Source: Streptomyces sp. QL37
Lineage (GTDB): Bacteria > Actinomycetota > Actinomycetes > Streptomycetales > Streptomycetaceae
Assembly (NCBI RefSeq): GCF_002941025.1
Contig: NZ_PTJS01000001.1
Span: forward strand, 1,798,001-1,862,000
Reading direction: 5' to 3'
Length of the DNA: 64,000 nt
The notes beneath the pieces were generated by a model. That model saw only the letters and a program-made list of their open reading frames with translations, ran no database searches and had not been told where the DNA came from. The position numbers and the translations under genes were made by a program. This document shows, one piece after another, positions 7,871 to 15,713 of the stretch. The first letter of the stretch is position 1. Each line of letters opens with the position of its first letter.

Positions 7871-8533
7871 ATGCTCAGCCGCCTCGCCGACGTCCTGGTG
7901 CCCGCCGTCGGCCGCCTCACGGTCACCACCGACGCGGACGCCGAACTCGCCCCCGGCAGCATCATCGTCGCCAACCACACGTCGCTCGCCGACCCGGCGG
8001 TCGTGCTGGCCGCGCTGCACCGGCTCGGGGCCCGTCCCGTCGTCATGGCGGCCGCCGGGCTGTGGCGCGTGCCGGTGCTCGGCCGTGTGCTCGCCCGCGA
8101 AGGGCACATCCCCGTCCACCGCGGCGACCGGCGCGCGGCGGACGCCCTGGACGCCGCCGCCGAGGTGCTGAAAAGCGGGCGTCTGATCCTGATCTACGCC
8201 GAAGGCGGCATCCCCCGGCGGACAGACGCCGCGGAGGCGGCACCCGAGGCCTTCCGCAGCGGCCTGTCCCGCCTCGCCCTGCGCACCGGTGCTCCGGTGG
8301 TTCCCGTCGGCCAGGCGGGCGCCCGCCGGGTCACCTCGGGAAGCACGGCGAAGCAGCTCGCGGGCCTGTTCACGGCGCCGCTGCGCCGTCCGGAGCTCCA
8401 TGTGCACGTGGGTGAGCCGGTCGTGCTGACGGCCGACGGTGCCGCCCAAACCGAGCAGGCCCGGACGGCGGTGACGGCCGCCTGGCGCACGGCGGCCGCC
8501 CGGCTCGGGGAACCCGCCGCCCTGGCCGCCTGA
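7871..8533 (+). CDS. 1-acyl-sn-glycerol-3-phosphate acyltransferase (PlsC family)
   Basis: About 220 residues; transfers an acyl chain to lysophosphatidate or a similar acceptor at the inner membrane face. Motif I NHTSLADP (NHxxxxD) is at ~residue 34, and the block YAEGGIPRR gives motif III (EG-x-R type). ATG 7871 is preferred, with CAGGAG nine bases upstream; ATG 7835 and the longer 7796 start are alternatives. It is convergent with the lipase; the two stop codons lie within one small hairpin (8531-8554). Confidence 0.82.
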   Translation: MLSRLADVLVPAVGRLTVTTDADAELAPGSIIVANHTSLADPAVVLAALHRLGARPVVMAAAGLWRVPVLGRVLAREGHIPVHRGDRRAADALDAAAEVLKSGRLILIYAEGGIPRRTDAAEAAPEAFRSGLSRLALRTGAPVVPVGQAGARRVTSGSTAKQLAGLFTAPLRRPELHVHVGEPVVLTADGAAQTEQARTAVTAAWRTAAARLGEPAALAA

Positions 8534-8554
8534 GCCGGCACCGCCACCGGCTCA
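8531..8554. terminator. short bidirectional hairpin between acyltransferase and lipase
   Basis: TGAGCCGG and its complement CCGGCTCA (8-bp stem, 8-nt loop) contain both stop codons of the convergent genes. Confidence 0.45.
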
Positions 8555-9898
8555 CCCGCCGGACGGGATGTCCACGTAGTCCTTGAAGAGCAGCGACACG
8601 GTGTGGCGGTCGGAGGGCCAGTTGGGCACGGTGATGGTCTCGTCCACACCGGCCCCGCGCATCGTCTCCGTGACGGGGATCGCTCCACGGGCCTGCGGGT
8701 CGGCCGGCAGGGAGAGGTCGGTGGCCGTCAGGAACGGGATCCGGTCGAAGGGCGGCAGCGCCGCTTCGAGGTGGCTGACTCCGTCGCAGCCCTTGTCGAA
8801 CGCGAACAGGCCCAGAATCTGGCGCAGTTGTGGGGAGACCGCCGGGTTGAGGACATCGGTCCCGGCGATGCGGAGCCGGTCGTCCTCGGCCGTGCCGGCC
8901 CGCCACTCACGTGCGCGGACGATGGTGAGCGCCGTGTGCGCGGGGCAGGTGTCGATGGAGTCCGCGACGCCGCCCGGCGGGGAGACCAGCAGGCGCACGA
9001 AGCGGTCGCTGCGCTCGAAGGGCTCGAAGTAGAAGTGGCTGGTGCGTTCGCCGGAGCGGATGAACGCCAGCTCGTAGTGTCCGCGTCCGCTCACTCCCAG
9101 CGGGCCGAAGGCTCCGTCCGCGCCGGTCCGCACGACGTGCTGCGGGAGGAGGCCGGCCCGGGCGCCGGTCGCGGGGTCGAGCCGCCACACTTCGAGGCGG
9201 CCCGCGAGCCCCTTGTTCTGCGGGAAGTGCACGGCGCGTCCGGTGATCTCCACGGAGGTGGGCGGCTCGGGCAGCACCCGGGTGGTGAGCGGCGGCCGGC
9301 CGCGGAGGAACGCGTAGATGTGGGCGAAGCTCTCGGCGGACGTGGCGCTCTCCGTGTGGCTCGCCTCCGGCTCGTGCACGTTGAGCGCCCCGCCGATCGA
9401 CCCGTTCGGCTGGAGGCTGCTCCAGATGGCGAGAGTGGGCACCCCGCCGGGCTGGGCGGCGGCCGTACGGCCGTCCAGATTCACGTACTTGGCGACTTCC
9501 GCCGCCCGCTCCGGCACGGCGAGGTAGGCGTGCATCACACGCGTGCCTCGCGAGTGGGCCAGGATGTCGACCTTCTGCGCGCCGGTTCGCGCCCGGACCG
9601 AGTCGACCAGGTCCTCCAGCCCGGCGATCGCGTGGTCGTCGGTCGCGACGGAGGTGTCGTACTCGTGGACGTACAGCAGGTCGTCGCGGTAGCCGTTGCC
9701 GGAGAACCGCTTGGCCTGGGACTGCCACTGCTGGGCCGAACCCTCCTGGCCGTGTACGAAGATCACGGGATTGACCGTGGCGCGCGGCGCGGTCGCGGCC
9801 TGCGCCGGGGTAGTCGGTGCGGCGAGCGTTCCGACGAGTGCGAGAAGCACCGCGAGCAAGGTCGCCCGGCCCGTCCGGGCCGGCTGGGAGCGGGTCAT
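8552..9898 (-). CDS. secreted lipase / alpha-beta hydrolase
   Basis: 448 residues. ATG 9898 has GGAGGA upstream. A Sec-type signal (RATLLAVLLALVGTLAAPTT, cleavage near TPAQAATA) is followed by VNPVIFVHGQEGSAQQW (oxyanion region) and LAHSRGTRV, a GxSxG-like nucleophile elbow in which the first glycine is alanine. The C-terminal ~200 residues include a beta-rich part and end TVSLLFKDYVDIPSGG. It resembles actinobacterial extracellular lipases/esterases. The TetR gene lies 92 bp upstream on the same strand and may regulate it. Confidence 0.8.
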   Translation of the reverse strand: MTRSQPARTGRATLLAVLLALVGTLAAPTTPAQAATAPRATVNPVIFVHGQEGSAQQWQSQAKRFSGNGYRDDLLYVHEYDTSVATDDHAIAGLEDLVDSVRARTGAQKVDILAHSRGTRVMHAYLAVPERAAEVAKYVNLDGRTAAAQPGGVPTLAIWSSLQPNGSIGGALNVHEPEASHTESATSAESFAHIYAFLRGRPPLTTRVLPEPPTSVEITGRAVHFPQNKGLAGRLEVWRLDPATGARAGLLPQHVVRTGADGAFGPLGVSGRGHYELAFIRSGERTSHFYFEPFERSDRFVRLLVSPPGGVADSIDTCPAHTALTIVRAREWRAGTAEDDRLRIAGTDVLNPAVSPQLRQILGLFAFDKGCDGVSHLEAALPPFDRIPFLTATDLSLPADPQARGAIPVTETMRGAGVDETITVPNWPSDRHTVSLLFKDYVDIPSGG

Positions 9899-9989
9899 CG
9901 TGTCCTCCGGGTTGCCGTCGTCGGAGTCGGAAACTACGGCCGGTGCCGACGGGCCCACCAGGGACCGGACCGAGGGTGAGACAGCGGTC

Positions 9990-10583
9990 TCAGATCGCGT
10001 CCGGTGACGCTCGGCGGGTTTGCTGGAGAAGGGCACGGGCAGTGCGTTCGGCCAGGGCGAGGTCCGGCCGGCGGCTGCTCAGCAGCTCGGCGTAGAGGGT
10101 GGATTCGACGACCCTGACGTAGAGGTAGGCCAGATCGTCGATGCCGGAACGGGGCCAGAGGCGGTCCCGCTCCCCCGCTTCCAGCAGGATGCCGCGCTGG
10201 GCGAGGACGGCCCGCCGGTGTACGCAGCCGCCGGTCAGCAGGCGCCGCGCCGTCTCGGGTTCGGCCCGCAGGAAGCACTCGAAGGGGACGGAACCGCGCA
10301 GGGCCGTGACGAAGTGGCGGGTGATCTCCAGGACACCGTCCACACCCGCCCGGGTACGCCGGCGCCTCGCCCGGTCCAGGAGGTGTTCGGCCAGCTCCCA
10401 CAGCACATCGGCCAGGAGCGCGTCCCGGCTGCCGACCACGCGGTAGAGGGTGGCCCGGCTGACCGCGAGGTCCAGGGCGAGCGCGTCCATGTCCACCGTG
10501 CCGTGCCGCAGGAAGAACCCGCAGGCTCCCTGCACGACATGGCCCCGGGTGACCACACGCCGGGAAGCCCGCGCACCTCGCAT
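9990..10583 (-). CDS. TetR-family regulator, QsdR-like
   Basis: 197 residues. HTH at ~residues 14-60 (VDMDALALDLAVSRATLYRV), then an all-helical effector domain ending with RSGIDDLAYLYVRVVESTLY and AERTARALLQQTRR, which I recognise from the QsdR-type C-terminal domain of Streptomyces TetR proteins. ATG 10583 has GGAGGAGG nearby. It likely controls itself and the lipase; the divergent neighbour is the GPP34 gene. Confidence 0.82.
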   Translation of the reverse strand: MRGARASRRVVTRGHVVQGACGFFLRHGTVDMDALALDLAVSRATLYRVVGSRDALLADVLWELAEHLLDRARRRRTRAGVDGVLEITRHFVTALRGSVPFECFLRAEPETARRLLTGGCVHRRAVLAQRGILLEAGERDRLWPRSGIDDLAYLYVRVVESTLYAELLSSRRPDLALAERTARALLQQTRRASPDAI

Positions 10584-10752
10584 GCCGACCGCCTCCTCCG
10601 CCGACTCCGGCACCGCCGCCGGGGGCCGGTACCTTAGCGCGCCGGCGCTCCGGAGGGCGATACTGATCGTGACGGTCGCCTCGCCGGGCACCAGCCCGGG
10701 ATGCGGGCCGGTGAGGACGCACTTGAGTCGATGCCTCCGAGGGGAGCCGTTC

Positions 10753-11358
10753 ATGACCACGGCGAAAGACCTGTTCATCATCACCCTGGACCCACGGCCG
10801 GAGCATGCCGTGGGGCAGGGCGACCTGTCCCTCGCACTCGCGGGAGCCGAGCTGATCGATCTCATCGGGGCGGGGGCCGTCACCGTGGACGGCGACCGCA
10901 TCGTGCCGGGTGGGCCGCGGACGCCGGACGACGCGCTCCTCGGCGACGCCGCGGCGGAGCTCACCCGGCAACCGCCCCACGAGCGGATCGAGGACTGGCT
11001 GTGGCGCCGGGGCCAGGACCTCTCGGCCGCGTACCAGGCCGGTCTTGAGAGGGACGGCGAGCTGACGCGCAGGCGGAGCGGCCGGTCGCCCTTCGGCTCG
11101 GAGCGTGTCGAACCGGTCGATACGCCCGGCCGCCGCCGGGCGGCCGACCGCTGGGATGCGAGGGAACCCGTCCTGGTCGCGCTCGCCTCGGCCGTTGGAA
11201 TCGACGGCGGCAAATCCGATGAGGAGCCCGGCCTCGACGACGAGGCGGTGACGACCGTGGTGGCCGCCGTCCATGACGCGGTGATGGAGCTGGAGGCCGT
11301 ACGCCAGAGGCGGACCATCGAGAACTCCGCCTTCGCCAACCTCTGGCGCGGACCGTGA
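10753..11358 (+). CDS. GPP34-family (Golgi phosphoprotein 3-like) protein
   Basis: 201 residues. The order TTAKDLFIITLDP, LSLALAGAELIDLIGAGAV, the central DDALLGDAAAELTRQ and the C-terminal VVAAVHDAVMELEAVRQRRT matches GPP34 proteins, soluble helical proteins that in eukaryotes bind phosphatidylinositol 4-phosphate. Streptomycetes have several copies, biological role largely unknown. ATG 10753 is preceded by GGGGAG. Confidence 0.85.
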   Translation: MTTAKDLFIITLDPRPEHAVGQGDLSLALAGAELIDLIGAGAVTVDGDRIVPGGPRTPDDALLGDAAAELTRQPPHERIEDWLWRRGQDLSAAYQAGLERDGELTRRRSGRSPFGSERVEPVDTPGRRRAADRWDAREPVLVALASAVGIDGGKSDEEPGLDDEAVTTVVAAVHDAVMELEAVRQRRTIENSAFANLWRGP

Positions 11359-11373
11359 ACGACCGGCCTCGGG

Positions 11374-12351
11374 TCAGCCGCGGAGCACCACCGTGCGCTG
11401 GGCCGAGAAGTCGCCCCATGTCCCGTCGGGGAGCTTGGGCCGGAGCTTGAGCGAGTACCGGGTGCCGGGCGGGTCGGTCAGGGTGAGCCGGTACGTCGCC
11501 CGGCCCTTGGGCGGTGTGCCGCCCCAGACGATCGTGGTGGTCAGCTTTCCGTTCAGGAAGAGCTGGTACGCGGGAATCGTGCCGCCGGTGTCCGGCTGGT
11601 CCCAGGAGAGGTCGACGAGGTACTCCTCGCCCTGCGCCGTCGTCGTCGTCCGCAGTCCGGTGGGTGCCGTGCTCGCGGGGGCGCCCGGCGCGGACGGGGT
11701 GGTGAGGTCCAGCGCGTTGCTGTCCGGCGAGGAACGGTCGGCGGCGTCGCGGGCGCGGACGGTGAAGGTGTAGACGGTCCCGGGGCGCAGGCCCGTGAGC
11801 CGGGCCGTGGTCCGGGTGCCCGGGACGCTGTGGATCCTGGAATCCTCCTGGTAGACGTCGTACGAGGTCACGCCCACGTCGTCCGTGGAGCCGCCCCAGG
11901 ACAGGGTGACCGTCCGGCCGCTGTCCGCCGTGCCCCGCAGCTTCGTCGGTCCGGTCGGCGCCTCCTCGTCGGCGGGCGCGGCGGCGGGCGTGGTGACGGC
12001 GGCCGCCGCGCTCGGGGCGGAGAGGTTGCCGGCGGCGTCGCGGGCCCTGACGGTGAAGGTGTAGGCCGTGGACGCGGTCAGACCGTCGATGTCGGTCATC
12101 AGCTTCGTCGCGGCCACCGAGGCGGCCTTCTTCCCCTCGCGGTAGACGTCGTAGCCGGTGATCCCCTCGTTGTCGGAGGCCCGCTCCCACATGACGTGGG
12201 CGGAGGTGGCGCTGCCGGCCTGTGCGGTCACTCCCGTGGGGGCTGTCGGGCTCTTGGTGTCCGCTTCCGCGGGTCCGCCGCAGGCGGTGAGACCGGCGAT
12301 GAGCAGCGTGGCGGAACAGGCCAACGCGGTGCGTGCGTGGGGGCGTTGCAC
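11374..12351 (-). CDS. lipoprotein with three fibronectin type III domains
   Basis: 325 residues. The N-terminus ends in the lipobox LIAGLTACGG, so the mature protein is anchored to the outer face of the membrane. Three FN3 repeats follow (APTGVTAQAGSATSAHVMW; GPTKLRGTADSGRTVTLSW; TGLRTTT...YLVDLSW), joined by Ala/Pro-rich linkers; the first two share the phrase YTFTVRARDAA. No catalytic domain is present, so it is probably a carbohydrate- or surface-binding protein. GTG 12351 is preferred to ATG 12366 because GGAAGG sits seven bases before it. Confidence 0.82.
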   Translation of the reverse strand: MQRPHARTALACSATLLIAGLTACGGPAEADTKSPTAPTGVTAQAGSATSAHVMWERASDNEGITGYDVYREGKKAASVAATKLMTDIDGLTASTAYTFTVRARDAAGNLSAPSAAAAVTTPAAAPADEEAPTGPTKLRGTADSGRTVTLSWGGSTDDVGVTSYDVYQEDSRIHSVPGTRTTARLTGLRPGTVYTFTVRARDAADRSSPDSNALDLTTPSAPGAPASTAPTGLRTTTTAQGEEYLVDLSWDQPDTGGTIPAYQLFLNGKLTTTIVWGGTPPKGRATYRLTLTDPPGTRYSLKLRPKLPDGTWGDFSAQRTVVLRG

Positions 12352-12483
12352 GGTGATGCCTTCCATCCGACAGCAATGGTCCAGACCTATATGCCATGCG
12401 GACGGGGCCGCCGACAAGAGGGCGGACCGGAACCTTCCGCGATGTCCCCGATGAGTTCGGGGTGCGGAAACGGTCTGAAGAGT

Positions 12484-13092
12484 ATGGAAACGAACAGCAC
12501 GACCATGCCCGGCATCGATCTCGGACCGGCGGCGAGGCAGGTCCAGGAGCTGATCGGCGCGATCGACGACGGGCAGCTGGACGGCCCGACCCCCTGTCCC
12601 GACTACGCGGTACGGGAGCTGCTCGGGCACCTGCTGGGGCTGACCGTCGCCTTCCGCGACGCGGCACGCAAGAAGTCCGGCCCGACGACCGGCACCCCGC
12701 CGGCATCGGCGCCGCCGGCGCTGCCCGCCGACTGGCGTACGGCGTTGCCGCCGCTGCTGGACGAGCTGGTCGCGGCCTGGCGCTCCCCGGCCGCGCTGGA
12801 GGGCATGACCCGGGCGGGCGGGGTGGATCTCCCCGGCGAGGTCGCCGGGATGGTCGCGCGCAACGAGCTGGTCGTGCACGGCTGGGACCTGGCCAGGGCG
12901 ACGGGACAGGAGTTCCGGGCGGACGAGGCGAGCCTCCGCGCCTCGGAGGCGATGCTGGAGCCCGGGGACGACGACAGGTCCGGCCCCGACGCGATCTTCG
13001 GACCGCCGGTCCCCGTCCCGGCCGACGCACCGCTGGCCGACCGGGTGATCGCGCTGAGCGGGCGCCGGCCCGGCTGGCGGCCGGGCGACTGA
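12484..13092 (+). CDS. TIGR03086-type maleylpyruvate isomerase-like (DinB fold) protein
   Basis: About 202 residues. LGPAARQVQELIGAIDDGQL, then LDGPTPCPDYAVRELLGHLL, is the typical start of mycothiol-dependent maleylpyruvate isomerase/TIGR03086 proteins; NELVVHGWDLARATGQ carries the conserved metal-ligand HGWDLA motif. Members bind a divalent metal and some act in mycothiol-dependent chemistry; the substrate here is unknown. ATG 12484 has GAAGAG before it; ATG 12508 is an alternative. It is divergent from the FN3 lipoprotein. Confidence 0.82.
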   Translation: METNSTTMPGIDLGPAARQVQELIGAIDDGQLDGPTPCPDYAVRELLGHLLGLTVAFRDAARKKSGPTTGTPPASAPPALPADWRTALPPLLDELVAAWRSPAALEGMTRAGGVDLPGEVAGMVARNELVVHGWDLARATGQEFRADEASLRASEAMLEPGDDDRSGPDAIFGPPVPVPADAPLADRVIALSGRRPGWRPGD

Positions 13093-13128
13093 GGCCCCGG
13101 CCTCGCGGGTGCGCCCGGCCCGGGCCGC

Positions 13129-13812
13129 TCAGCTGGTGAAGAACTCGGTGATCTGCTGGGCCACCTGGTCCGCGTGCTTCTTGTGCACATGGTGACCGCC
13201 GCCCAGGGTGAGCAGCCGGCAGTCGGGGATGAGCGAGGCCATGTCGGCCAGCCTGTCCTGCGGCATGCTGCTCTCCGGGCCCCCCGCGATCATCAGCGTC
13301 GGGGCGACGATCTGCCCCAGCTCCTGCTCCCACCGGGGATCCGGTTCGGCGACCTGGGCGCGGACGGCCGGCACGGCGTTCTCGTCGTAGTCCACCGGGC
13401 CTTCGGGGCGGTCGTCGGTCACCGGCTGCCCCGGGAACGGCGGCGGGGTCTCGACCAGCACCAGGCGCTCCACCCGGTCCGCGTGCTCCTCGGCGAGCAG
13501 ATAGGCGACCACCCCGCCCATCGAGTGGCCGACGAGGCCGACCCGGTCGAGCTCGCAGGCGTCGAGGAACTCCAGGACGTCGTCCCGCATCTGCTCGAAG
13601 CCGTACTCGTCGGGCCAGTCGCTCTCGCCGTGGCCGCGCAGATCGATGGCGTACACCCGCCACTCCTCGCCGAGCAGGGTGCCGACGGCTTCCCAGCTCA
13701 GGGACGAACCGCCGAGGCCGTGCAAGAGGACGACGGGCGACCCGAAGGGATCGCCCCAGGTCCGGTACGCCAGCCGCACTTCGCCGACGTCCACAACAGA
13801 CTGATCTTCCAT
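13129..13812 (-). CDS. alpha/beta-fold hydrolase
   Basis: 227 residues, cytosolic. VVLLHGLGGSSLSW gives the oxyanion HG, VGLVGHSMGGVVAYL the nucleophile Ser, and LGGGHHVHKKH the catalytic His near the C-terminus. IDLRGHGESDWPDEYGFEQM is typical of the MhpC/haloperoxidase-like esterase group. The substrate cannot be deduced. Its start faces the first chitosanase gene, with the two coding regions about 60 bp apart. Confidence 0.85.
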   Translation of the reverse strand: MEDQSVVDVGEVRLAYRTWGDPFGSPVVLLHGLGGSSLSWEAVGTLLGEEWRVYAIDLRGHGESDWPDEYGFEQMRDDVLEFLDACELDRVGLVGHSMGGVVAYLLAEEHADRVERLVLVETPPPFPGQPVTDDRPEGPVDYDENAVPAVRAQVAEPDPRWEQELGQIVAPTLMIAGGPESSMPQDRLADMASLIPDCRLLTLGGGHHVHKKHADQVAQQITEFFTS

Positions 13813-13876
13813 GTCCCGAACGCTACAGGCGTCCCGCCCCCGCCGACGCCGCCCCCCGGCCTGGCACGCTTGGTGC

Positions 13877-14680
13877 GTGAAGCACAGACGTCTCGCCCTC
13901 GCCGCCGTCGCGGCCCTCGTCCTGACCGGCTGCTCGGGGTCCGGGTCCGGCTCCCCCGAGAAAGGGCTCGACGACCCCGCGAAGAAGGACATCGCGATGC
14001 GGCTCGTGTCCAGCGCGGAGAACTCCACGCTGGACTGGAAGGCCCAGTACGGCTACATCGAGGACATCGGCGACGGCCGCGGCTACACCGCCGGCATCAT
14101 CGGATTCTGCTCCGGCACGGGCGATCTGCTGAAGGTCGTCGAGCGCTACACGGCGGAGCGTCCGGAGAACGCGCTCCAGGACTTCCTGCCGGCGCTGCGC
14201 GCGGTGAACGGCAGCGACTCGCACGAGGGGCTCGGCAGCGCCTTCACCGAGGCCTGGGCGGAGGCCGCCGCGGACCCCGCCTTCCGTTCGGCACAGGACG
14301 CCGAGCGGGACAGCTCCTACTTCGACCCTGCGGTCGAGCGGGCCGAGGCCGACGGGCTCAGCGCCCTGGGGCAGTTCATCTACTACGACGCCTACGTGAT
14401 GCACGGTTACGCCGACACCCCCGGCACGGTCGGCTTCCGGACGATACGTGCCCAGGCCCTCGCCGAGACCGATCCGCCCTCCGAGGGCGGCGACGAGGAG
14501 GCGTACCTCAACGCCTTCCTGGACGCCCGGGTGGCCGCGATCCGCGAGGAGCCGTCGCACAGCGACACCAGCCGGGTGGAGACCGCGCAACGCGTCTTCG
14601 TACGCGAGGGGAAGCTCCAGTTGGAGACCCCGCTGGCGTGGAAGGTCTACGGGGAGGGTTTCCGCATCGACGGCGGCTGA
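13877..14680 (+). CDS. GH46 chitosanase, lipoprotein form
   Basis: 267 residues. GTG 13877 gives a basic start and a lipobox (ALVLTGCSGS), so this copy is predicted to be membrane-anchored. The catalytic domain begins LDDPAKKDIAMRLVSSAENS; the Glu in SSAENS and the Asp in the following IEDIGDGRGYT correspond to the catalytic acid/base pair of family 46 chitosanases. It ends AWKVYGEGFRIDGG. It endohydrolyses GlcN-GlcN linkages of chitosan. The next gene is a secreted paralogue; 152 bp of both genes around the catalytic residues are identical but for one base. Confidence 0.9.
   Translation: MKHRRLALAAVAALVLTGCSGSGSGSPEKGLDDPAKKDIAMRLVSSAENSTLDWKAQYGYIEDIGDGRGYTAGIIGFCSGTGDLLKVVERYTAERPENALQDFLPALRAVNGSDSHEGLGSAFTEAWAEAAADPAFRSAQDAERDSSYFDPAVERAEADGLSALGQFIYYDAYVMHGYADTPGTVGFRTIRAQALAETDPPSEGGDEEAYLNAFLDARVAAIREEPSHSDTSRVETAQRVFVREGKLQLETPLAWKVYGEGFRIDGG
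13967..14118 (+). repeat. gene-conversion tract, copy 1 (chitosanase genes)
   Basis: 152 bp identical to 14952-15103 except for one synonymous change (CTC/CTG). Flanking parts of the two genes are clearly diverged. Confidence 0.85.
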
Positions 14681-14786
14681 ACAGCGTCCGGCCAACTGCG
14701 TGTCAGGGGGTTACCGCCCGCTCCGAAGCCTGATAGGAAAGCTTCCTAACAGAACATCGGAACGACGAACTCCCCTGGGAGGACCG

Positions 14787-15653
14787 GTGCATCACCCCCA
14801 CAACAGCACCTCACGTCGCACCACCCGATTCATCCGCACCGCCGGACTCGCCGCGCTGGCCCTCGGGCTGACCTTCACCGCGATTCCGGCCACCGCTCAC
14901 GCCGGCGCCCCCACGCCGCCGGCCGCACACCTGGAGGCAGCCGCGACCGGACTCGACGACCCCGCGAAGAAGGACATCGCGATGCGGCTGGTGTCCAGCG
15001 CGGAGAACTCCACGCTGGACTGGAAGGCCCAGTACGGCTACATCGAGGACATCGGCGACGGCCGCGGCTACACCGCCGGCATCATCGGATTCTGCTCCGG
15101 CACCGGGGACATGCTCGACCTGGTGGAGCTGTACACCGAGCGGAAGCCGGGCAACGTCCTGGCCGCGTACCTGCCCGCCCTGAGGGCGGTGGACGGCACG
15201 GACTCTCACGAGGGACTGGACCCCGGCTTCACCGGCCACTGGGCCGAGGCCGCGTCGGATCCCGCCTTCCAGCAGGCGCAGAACGACGAGCGCGACCGGG
15301 TCTACTTCGACCCGGCGGTGCGCCAGGGCAAGGCCGACGGGCTCGGCACGCTGGGCCAGTTCGCGTACTACGACGCCATCGTGATGCACGGCGGCGGCAG
15401 CGACGGCACGAGCTTCGGCTCGATCAGGGAGAGGGCGCTGGCCCAGGCGAGCCCGCCGTCGCAGGGCGGCGACGAGGTGGCCTACCTCGACGCGTTCCTG
15501 GACGCCCGGGTCTGGGCGATGAAGCAGGAGGAGGCCCACTCGGACACCAGCCGGGTGGACACGGCCCAGCGGGTGTTCCTGCGGAACGGCAATCTGGATC
15601 TCGATCCGCCACTGGACTGGCAGGTCTACGGCGACAGCTTCCACATCGGCTGA
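14787..15653 (+). CDS. GH46 chitosanase, secreted form
   Basis: 288 residues. GTG 14787 has GGGAGGA six to seven bases upstream. The leader has twin arginines (SRRTTRFIRTAG), a hydrophobic core and an ATAHA cleavage site, so Tat export is likely. The mature enzyme starts near GLDDPAKKDIAM and has the GH46 Glu and Asp in the same context as its neighbour. Ends DWQVYGDSFHIG. With the membrane-anchored paralogue it would allow extracellular digestion plus cell-surface trimming of chitosan oligomers. A terminator follows at 15669-15710. Confidence 0.92.
   Translation: MHHPHNSTSRRTTRFIRTAGLAALALGLTFTAIPATAHAGAPTPPAAHLEAAATGLDDPAKKDIAMRLVSSAENSTLDWKAQYGYIEDIGDGRGYTAGIIGFCSGTGDMLDLVELYTERKPGNVLAAYLPALRAVDGTDSHEGLDPGFTGHWAEAASDPAFQQAQNDERDRVYFDPAVRQGKADGLGTLGQFAYYDAIVMHGGGSDGTSFGSIRERALAQASPPSQGGDEVAYLDAFLDARVWAMKQEEAHSDTSRVDTAQRVFLRNGNLDLDPPLDWQVYGDSFHIG
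14952..15103 (+). repeat. gene-conversion tract, copy 2 (chitosanase genes)
   Basis: Partner of 13967-14118, constant offset of 985 bp, one mismatch in 152 bp. It covers the catalytic Glu/Asp region. Confidence 0.85.
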
Positions 15654-15668
15654 CCTCACCCGCACACG

Positions 15669-15710
15669 GTGCGCGTACGGGTCCCCCGCGGAGGGGGCCC
15701 GTACGCGCAC
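15669..15710. terminator. bidirectional terminator between chitosanase and permease
   Basis: A GTGCGCGTACGGGTCCCCC arm pairs with its complement, apart from one bulged base, around a 5-nt loop. It serves the convergent chitosanase and NCS2 permease genes. Confidence 0.75.
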
Positions 15711-15713
15711 GGG

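Noticed and set aside
10961..13663. Long minus-strand frame across the GPP34, FN3 and isomerase-like genes
   Set aside because: It reads antisense through a gene with clear GPP34 motifs and out of frame through the FN3 gene.
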